Origin: Cryptomeria japonica
Lineage: Eukaryota > Streptophyta > Pinopsida > Cupressales > Cupressaceae
Assembly (NCBI RefSeq): GCF_030272615.1
Contig: NC_081405.1
Coordinates: 159,608,317 to 159,672,316, forward strand
DNA length: 64,000 nucleotides
Reading direction: 5' to 3'
The number at the start of each line of letters is the position of its first letter. The first letter of the stretch is position 1. Shown here piece after piece: positions 56,871-64,000 of the stretch. Below the pieces are notes generated by a model that had not been told where the DNA came from, searched no databases, and was given only the letters and a program-made list of their open reading frames with translations. The position numbers and the translations under genes were made by a program.

Positions 56871-58640
56871 TTTGATTAGGGGAAAAACAGGTTTTGAGGG
56901 GACCCGAAACCCCATACAACAGGTTTTGGAGGGACCCGAAACCCAATAGATTTTACCGGGATCTAGAACCCAACAAAATAGGCTGCTAAAAGAAATAAAC
57001 TATGAAAAACCACAGCCAAAATCTAGTAAAGATGACTAAAACCAGCAACAACCAGCATAGTCACGCCACACCCAACAAAGCTACAGCTCCAAACTATAGC
57101 ACGAAACAGTAATAATCGAGGGTATGCCAAGCACCCTTAGCCAACTATCAGGGTTTTGAAAGGTACCCCTAACCTTCAATAACAACACCAAATTACATCG
57201 GATATTCATACAATTTGAATCTGGCCAGTAGGGGTTTTGAAAGGCTCCCTCAACCTTCAAACTGGGTTTTAAAATGGAACCCAAAACCAGCAACCAAGGG
57301 TTTTTCCAGGCACCCTCAACCTTAAATGATGAGCTCAGAACTCCAAACACAGGATTTTCCCCAAACCAAAGACAGCAAAAAGACAGACTATGCCCTTTAA
57401 AACTATTAGCAACCATCCTGCCTATAGGATAAACCAGGAACCCACAACTAGAAGAAGGGGGAACAAAGACCCCAAAAACCAGAAGGAAGGAGGCCAAACC
57501 AAGAAACAACAAAAAGGAACCAGAGCAGGAGACAAGCTGGGAGTCTGGAAGAAAGAACTTCTAGCCCCACCCAAGGAGACTCCCAAGAGAGAAGAAACCG
57601 GCATCCATAGCCAGCATCAAGAGGAGCACCAAAAGTTGAAAATCCCCAACATTCCATCTCTCCACCTCAATAGGAAAGAGCTCCACCTCTACAGGACGAA
57701 GAATGAAGCAGAAAGACAAGAGCCAGCATTCTCCAGCAGCAAGCAAAAACCAGCCCTTTCCCCTCCACCAAATATCCACCTCCACAGGAAATATGGTCAG
57801 CTCTAACAGACAAGGAGGGGAAGAAAGCAAGAGCCAAGAAACCCCTCTCAAAGGTTCACACCAAGGACAACTCTGCAAGAGGAGCACCAAAAGTTGAAAA
57901 TCCCCAACATTCCATCTCTCCACCTCAATAGGAAAGAGCTCCATCTCTACAGGACGAAGAATGAAGCAGAAAGACAACAACTAGCACTCTCCAGCAACAA
58001 GCAAAAACCAGCCCTTTCCCCTCCACCAAAAATCCACCTCCATAGGAAATATGGTCACCTCTAATAGACAAGGAGGGGAAGAGAGCAAGAGCCAAGAAAC
58101 CCCTCTTAAAGGTTCACACCAAAGACAACTCTCCACCTCCATAGGAGAGTAGCCTAACAGAGAAGAACCGAAAAAGGAAGCTCCTTTGAAGAACCAGAGC
58201 GCCAAAGGCCAGAACAACAACAAATCCTCAGCACAAAGGAGAGGAGAGAACACAAAGAGCCTCTCCACAAGAGATCCGCCAGGGTCCCAGATCTGCCCAA
58301 ACACCAACAGGAAAACACCCCCTACCAAAGAAAGAGCAGAAAAGAGGCCATTGACAGGAACCACCGCACACCCCTGATGACCAAAAACAGAGGCCACAAA
58401 AAACCCTTGCCAAAACGCCTCCATCGTTGTCGCAGCCTCCACTCCTTCCTCAGTACCAAACTCCTCCACCCACCATTCCAGCAAAGAAGAGCCACAAAGA
58501 GCCCCATCAGACGGCATAGAAGGTGATAGGAGGAGAGGGTTGAAATCATCCTCATCCGCAGCATCGTCTTCCCCATCTTCAGCAACTCCTACGCAGGAAA
58601 CTCCTCTCGCTCCCGCTCCCGCTCCCATGTTTACACCATG
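56871..58640 (-). mobile_element. Retroposon R', LINE-like, 1.77 kb
   Basis: Minus strand. GC-rich start (CATGGTGTAAACATGGGAGC near 58640), tail CCCCTAATCAAA at 56871. Perfect 17-bp target duplication. It contains a 258-bp tandem duplication. A long frame (57981-58643) starts near the 5' end with MGAGAGARGV and acid-rich DGEDDAADEDD, followed by Phe/Leu/Trp-rich sequence without known domains. No RT, so it is a non-autonomous retroposon of the same family as R. Confidence 0.8.
57621..58136. repeat. 258-bp tandem duplication in R'
   Basis: Copies 57621-57878 and 57879-58136 begin GAGGAGCACCAAAAGTTG and are highly similar. R has a single copy of this part. Confidence 0.85.
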
Positions 58641-58657
58641 CATTCTAGTGGATTGTT

Positions 58658-59160
58658 CTTGGAATATCCAATTAGATTTTATCTGTGTTGGTGAATCATT
58701 CTTGGAATCTCAAGTTGATTACAGATCAGTATTTGTGTGAAGATATTACAATTTGCCATCCGAAAATGCTCTAAAAGTCTTGTGACATATTTGATTTGAA
58801 CTATGAATATGCTATTAGCAGATTGCCCAAATTCAACTCCTAGGCAATAACGTAGGAGGCTTTGATCTAATTTCTCAGAAGCTGCACACAAATCTTATTA
58901 TACCGGCTAAATTGCAGTCTCTGTAATTTGTAATAGCAAAATCATCAACATATACGATAACAAGTACACTATCATTACCATCGTTTTTGCAATAAAGAAT
59001 TGGGTTAAAAAGACTTCTTATTCCAAAATCTTATAACTGATTATCAATTTTAAGATAAGTAGATTTTGTTCGTTCTAGTGGGGATTGTTCTTGGAATATC
59101 CAATTAGATTTTATCTGTGTCGGTGAATCATTCTTGGAATCTCAAGTTGTTACAGATCAG
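58658..59160 (-). pseudogene. pol: Copia RT remnant, copy 2 (tandem duplication)
   Basis: Repeats the 56522-56870 segment plus its 3' neighbour; period about 433 bases after removing R' and its duplicated target. Frame 58679-58891 reads MCAASEKLDQSLLRYCLGVE and IKYVTRLLEHFRMANCN; the YVDD region lies near 58950. Both copies are broken. Confidence 0.78.
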
Positions 59161-60146
59161 TATTTGCTATGTTTGTTTGATTTTCATTATGTTTTGTGAT
59201 AGCTCCACTTGCTATTTGTCCAAAGTTGGCAGTGAAAGATAGGCTATCCAAAGTTGACAGTGAAAGATAGGCTATTGAACTTGTTCACAATGTTCATGTC
59301 TCAATTTCCAGTTACTTGCATAATATGCATAAATGTATGTATATACACTGATGTACACACATGGTCTGTTGAAAACTGTATATTCTTAACTCTCCTTGTA
59401 AACTCATGTAACCATATGTCATATTGAGAACTGTATATTCTCTGATCTCCTTATAAACTCATTTACACATATTTTACTGGAAACTGTATATTTTTCAAAT
59501 CTCCTTATCTTAAATTGTGGTAACTCTGCCTTATCGACACTTGATATGGCCCTACAATAGCAGATATGCTCTTTCCACCGTGAGTTAAGTGCCCTAGACA
59601 AACTTTTATTCTCATTTATAAGCACTGTCTGAACCTATTTGCTCTAATCATTTTCATCCACATTCCAAAGACACGTTATTTTGTTTAAATATGTTCTAGG
59701 TTTTTGACTTGGTCCTCTCTGGATTCCATCTTAAATATATGTATCTAGTGTATATGTCATATATTTGATATTAGAAATTTTGCTTCTCAAGATTGGTTCC
59801 AGAGAATCTATCAGTCACTGGTATGGCTTCTCAAAATGGCATTTAATACTTAAATGAGTTACAAGATAAAATCAAGATAGCAATAGCCTTCATCTTTTTT
59901 AATGATTGTTTATTTGATCACAATTTATTTGTTCTTTTGTCATTTCTTCTATAATGGATCACTATGGCAGAATGCAAAATAATGCTGAGAATATAAGTTG
60001 TAAATCTTTTGGAAAACACTTTGTGTCAATTTTTGTTTCTGTACTGTGAAACTATGATGTCTTTAAAGCTGAAAATGGTAAAAATATATTTTAATGCATT
60101 TGCTTAAAAGATAGCCGTTTCCTAAAATATTTTTCTGTGTCCAAAG
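59161..60146. other. AT-rich sequence with small tandem repeats
   Basis: Holds a 28-bp duplication (CAAAGTTG(G/A)CAGTGAAAG at 59221 and 59249) and three copies of a 53-55 bp unit beginning AACTGTATATT at 59374, 59429 and 59482. Composition resembles plant intron or intergenic DNA. No gene seen. Confidence 0.5.
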
Positions 60147-60256
60147 GACTGGAAATGCAATGGAAAGGGTTATGTTGCATACCGTAACTACATCCATTAC
60201 CAAAAAAATTCAAACCACTTACAACTTACAAGCCAGCCCAGTACACCAGGGAACAG
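60147..60256 (+). CDS. Possible internal exon of an unidentified host gene
   Basis: 110 bases bounded by TTTTTCTGTGTCCAAAG/GACTGG and GGGAACAG/GTTAGT, good plant splice-site patterns. Two frames are open; the first gives DWKCNGKGYVAYRNYIHYQK, the second TGNAMERVMLHTVTTSITKK. GC content is higher than the flanks. I do not recognise either. It could be chance. Confidence 0.28.
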
Positions 60257-60366
60257 GTTAGTTGTTTTCATCAACATTATTTTCTATTAGTAGTTTATGT
60301 AACGATTTGAAGTAAAAATTTTGTGTTAATGAGCCAAAATCTTTCTTGATATAGATAATATTTAGT

Positions 60367-60628
60367 GGATCTTTTAGTGTATCTGGGAAGATCAATATTT
60401 TCTGTGTTTAATCATTTCAATTTCAAAGGCCATACTAGTTCCTAGTTTCGTTTTAGTAATTAATTAGAATTTAAGGCAGTGAGTACTTTGATGTTGTGGA
60501 TCTCTCAGTGTATCTGGGAAGATCAATATTCCTTCTGTTGTATAGTAATTATTTTTCAAGTTTAAAGGCCATACTAGTTCCCAGTTTCATTCTGGTAATC
60601 AATCAGAATTTGAGGTGGCAAGTACTTT
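60367..60628. repeat. 131-bp imperfect tandem duplication
   Basis: GTGTATCTGGGAAGATCAAT occurs at 60378 and 60509, and the two units share the following AAAGGCCATACTAGTTCC. Confidence 0.75.
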
Positions 60629-62586
60629 TCTTGTTTGAATCTAATTGTTGTTAGCATCACCTCTATTTGAGGTGTATGGTTTCAGGTCAGCAGAAATATC
60701 ATTGACATTCAAGGTGGTCATGTATTTTTGTTCAGGAGCTTTTTCAAGTGTGACTATCAATTAAGATCATCAAAAATTACCACAGAGAATATGATTATCT
60801 GCTACATATATAACATGATTCATCTGTGTCCAATGTTTTAAAATGTCTGGCCTCAATGCATTATGGATGCTAACTTGTGCTGACATGAGGTGGAAAAGGT
60901 TTCTGAAAATCAACAGAGATAAGAAACAAATGACTTACAAAAATGACTGCTCAATGTTTGGTGAAATTTGTGGATTGTCTGCTTGCTTCTTTTCAATTGC
61001 ATGGGATGATTTTGAAAGACCCTCTATATTGATTTTAGTTTGATTTAACTTATTGCTAATGCAAGAGGTTGACAAGTTTCTCAACAGAAGTAGAGCGATA
61101 AATTGAAGACTACCAACAAAAACTGAACAATTTCTGCTGACACTTATGGACTCTCCCCTAGCCCCATGTCATTTGCCATGGACAATTTTGATATATGGTT
61201 CCTCTATATTGATTTCTGGTTGATGTGATGTAGGGCAAAAATGTTAGTTCTCACTTTAGGTGTCCAATTTCAAGGCATGGTTCAGTGATATACATTGGTA
61301 GTTTTTTCAACAACTGGATAATGACAAGTTTTTGGGGAAGTCCTCTCATTTGGGGAGGAGTAAAATATCGATAGAATATGTCCTCTAGGAGTATATATTG
61401 CTCAAGATCACTTCTATGCAATATTTCTTTTCTGATTAGTCTGTAAGATAATTTTTCCAAAAACTAAGCCAAGATGGACCCAATTAATATAGGAAAGGCA
61501 CCATAAAAGGTGGCCATTTGCAAGTTAGGTTTGTTTCTGAAAACTTACTGTACAGATAAGAAAGAAATGTCAAATAATGCTAAATTTCCTACAGAGAGTG
61601 CAGGATGTGCATACCTCTTCATGTAAGTAATTACTCATTATGCATGTAGAAAGCTGAGAACCCATAACAATTCCAAACAAAGAATGGCTTTTTGCACACT
61701 GAAAGTCCTCTGGAATTAATATTTATCCAGATAGCTCATAATCATCAACTTTGTCCTTAAAATGTGTCAACCGGGAATTAGAAAAAGCTTTTTAACATGC
61801 AACTTCATATTCGTCATTTTCAACTTGTGCTAAGGTTTAAGCTTTGAAGATGTGCTAATCCCTAAGAAAATTTAAATGTATTTTTTTTCACAAATGTCGG
61901 GAAATATTTGCTAAGGAACCTGCTATTTCTTGCATGGACTGTCAAATGTTCATCAAGAATATAGTGATTAAGAATAGTCTACTTCCTTGGAACTTTGTAG
62001 ATATGCCCACTTGTCCATTTACTCTGAAATGTCTTTACTTCTCAACTGATTCATTGTGATGCTAAAATATTCCTGGGCACTATGTTCAGTCATTAATATC
62101 TTCTGCATATCTACAAGATCATTATCTAATTATTGCAGTAAATATTTCTGAACATCTTCGTTAAATTGATGCATCTTTATATCCAGTAGCATTCTTTTTA
62201 AGCTAGGACACCTTTAAAATAAAGAACACATATATTTGTGTAATGTCCCCTATTTGTCAAAGCCCTAATTTAGCCCTAGATCACAATTTCCAAATGAGCA
62301 AGAGCAGGGCTAGAGATATCTTTCACCTGGTTGAGGCCCTGCAAAATAGGTCAGGAAACCATTTACAACAATAATTCATAAAGCAAATCTTTTTAGTTAG
62401 AAATCATTGAAGCATATAGCAGAAATATCAACTTAATCATAAGATATCTTAAATATGTTTGAGGAAGCTCAACCATAGGAGAGCTAGGATAAGGTGACTC
62501 AATAGGGTCTCCTAGAGATCCCCTATCCTAGGTCCAAGAGCGGATATACCATCCCTCTTGTCCTCATGTGGCCCGTATTAAAATAA
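60629..62586. other. AT-rich sequence, no recognisable gene
   Basis: Short frames only (60843-61043, 61251-61460) without domains. The 62240-62580 part, with a CCCTAATTTAGCCCTAGATC stretch, looks like LTR-type sequence, but no partner was found. Confidence 0.4.
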
Positions 62587-62737
62587 TGTAATGTTTCTTT
62601 AACGGTCATTTTAGTTAGTTTAGATAGTTTCTAATTTTGGCTGTTGTTCACGATTGTTTCATTTAGAAAGATTGTCTTTGTAAATCTATTTAAGGAGCCT
62701 TCGTCTCCTTTGTTTAATACATTGATTTACCATAACA
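62587..62737 (+). repeat. Short 5' LTR (G), about 150 bp
   Basis: TGTAATGTTTCTTTAACGG ... TTACCATAACA, TATA-like CTATTTAAGGAGCC at 62686-62699, followed at once by a primer-binding site. The start could be five bases further right. This size fits small-LTR Copia elements. Confidence 0.65.
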
Positions 62738-62752
62738 TGGTATCAGAGTGAG
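62738..62752 (+). other. Primer-binding site of element G
   Basis: TGGTATCAGAGTGAG matches the initiator-Met-tRNA site. Confidence 0.88.
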
Positions 62753-63640
62753 TTGATGGGATTTCATAAAATTTGGCAAATTTTTTAAGAAAAAATCAAG
62801 CCTCTTTTGATCTGGAATTTTTTCTAGAAATTTGTTCTTTGATTTTTTATGAAAATAAAAAATTCGTTGGAATTTGTTTCAGCGCCGATTTTTGTGTTTG
62901 TGGGCTTTTGTTTGCAAACCCATGTCTGTTGGTTTGTGGCTTGGAGGCAAGGGTTTTTCGTGGGAATTTGAGGCATTGGTTTTTCTCTGTAGAGCTTGCG
63001 TGCGGTTTGCATCTTCAATTTCATCTAGTTTTCTTCCTTTTCTGGGCGTCGTTTTCACCAAATTGAGTGGTTTTTTGGATGAACCGGATCTTGTATCGAC
63101 CCTTCTGATTTTCATGACAGGTTTTTTTACCTCTGGTTTTTCGCAATAGGTTTTCATGCTGTGTGTGACGACCCTCCTTTTGTCTGCTCGCGATGGGTTT
63201 TTTTACGCAGTTTCTTTGTTCGAGTTTTATTTTTTCTGCCCGAGAGAAGGTTTTGTGAGTCGTTCTCTGGAATTCTATGCCGTGTTTTTTGGCAAAGGCC
63301 GTGTTTTACAGATGCATCAAGGCACCCTTATGTGGATTTTTGGGCTCTTCTGTCCACAGTTTTTTCTTAGAACTCGCAACCTGCACAAAGTCCTTCGAGT
63401 TCTTTTTGGCTTTGTGTTTGGTCCTGTATGCCTTGGTTAGGGTTTCCGCAGGTCGGGAGGGCTTTCTAGTTTTATGGGTTTTCTAATTTTTGTCCATAAA
63501 AAATTAGTGTTGGTTTTTCGAATTTTTCTCCATAAAAATTAGTGGTGGGTTTTTATGATTTTTCTCCTTAAAAGTTATTGGAAGGGTTTTAAAACTCAAG
63601 AAATTTAGAGATTTTTAAGGATTTAAAACTTGTTTCATTC
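62738..63640 (+). mobile_element. Element G, 5' internal leader
   Basis: G- and T-rich leader with Phe-rich frames in several phases (for example 62773-63066 and 63156-63440), none with a known domain. At 63483-63580 there are three hairpin units of CTAATTTTTNTCCATAAAAATTAG type, 37-38 bases apart. Gag was not reached or is missing. Confidence 0.5.
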
Positions 63641-64000
63641 ACCCTTTATTAAATACACCTTAAAGACACAATAACATCATTAAATAGAAGCTAATTTGAT
63701 TACATACACAAGTATACATCAATCACATAAGCATAAACGCAAATTGTAGTTGAAGGAAATAACAAACATAAATATATAAATATTGTCAAATGTATACAAT
63801 ATTACAAAACTCATGGAATAAAAAATCCACGTCATCATATGTTCAAATCAAAATGTTCCATACAAATACCAAAAGTAAAAACAACTACAAGCCTATGGCT
63901 TAGAGGAGCCTGCATCCCCAGGCCTCGGCCCCCTTTGAAGGCATCTAAGGTAGGTCTTGGATGACTCGGCAACCATAGCCTTTCCCCATGACACCATGCC
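63641..64000. other. Window end, unassigned
   Basis: AT-rich, with a GC-rich patch at 63905-63960. Nothing recognised. Confidence 0.35.

Noticed and set aside
57981-58643. 220-codon minus-strand frame as a host gene
   Set aside because: It is inside R', partly built from a tandem duplication, and has no recognisable domain. Kept only as part of the retroposon.

Overview
The window reads as nuclear, repeat-dominated DNA of a seed plant with a large genome; a gymnosperm such as a conifer is my best guess (inference from very long LTRs, deep nesting of Copia and Gypsy elements, and almost no genes). No rRNA, intact tRNA, CRISPR or bacterial-type operon is present. Nearly every recognisable protein is a retrotransposon protein, and nearly all are broken.

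Layout. 1-8532: minus-strand Ty3/Gypsy element (gag, protease, G-patch-like linker; RT lies beyond the window) with a 3.9-kb LTR. 8533-13706: minus-strand LTR element with a 2.2-kb LTR and primer-binding site, whose internal region carries a PDS5 (cohesin cofactor) fragment. 13707-20270: plus-strand Copia pol remnant split by a 3.4-kb solo LTR (F). 20270-24800: a possible host exon, a possible SINE, a minus-strand Copia RT/RNase H remnant and a Gypsy RT fragment. 24802-55950: one Sirevirus-like Copia element (S1) blown up to 31 kb by nested insertions. Its two LTRs are flanked by the same 5-bp duplication ATCAC. Inside it sit a solo LTR (C, 28825-30349), a complete 6.07-kb Copia element (31030-37097), a LINE-like retroposon (R, 37684-46520) itself split by the 7.7-kb element E3, and element E1 (48999-55462) itself split by E2 (49214-52465). 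55951-59160: duplicated Copia RT remnants, one hit by a second R copy (R'). 59160-62586: AT-rich, gene-poor sequence with one possible exon. 62587 to the end: start of a Copia-like element with a short LTR and a TGGTATCAGAG primer-binding site.

Most striking. The E elements (E1, E2, E3) share termini (TGTTGTGAC ... CAACA), 5-bp target duplications and a promoter near the 3' end, and have no second LTR, so they look like giant solo LTRs. E3 nevertheless carries a reading frame of about 1,070 codons broken by one amber codon. The E elements, F and the first Gypsy LTR each contain arrays of short conserved, mostly hairpin-forming motifs at very regular spacing: 21 bp, 84-85 bp and 166-167 bp, with several steps off by about 10 bp. 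These are near multiples of two DNA helical turns. All three E promoters also carry the palindrome AAACCCTAATTAGGGTTT (two inverted telo-boxes; one mismatch in E1) upstream of a TATA box.
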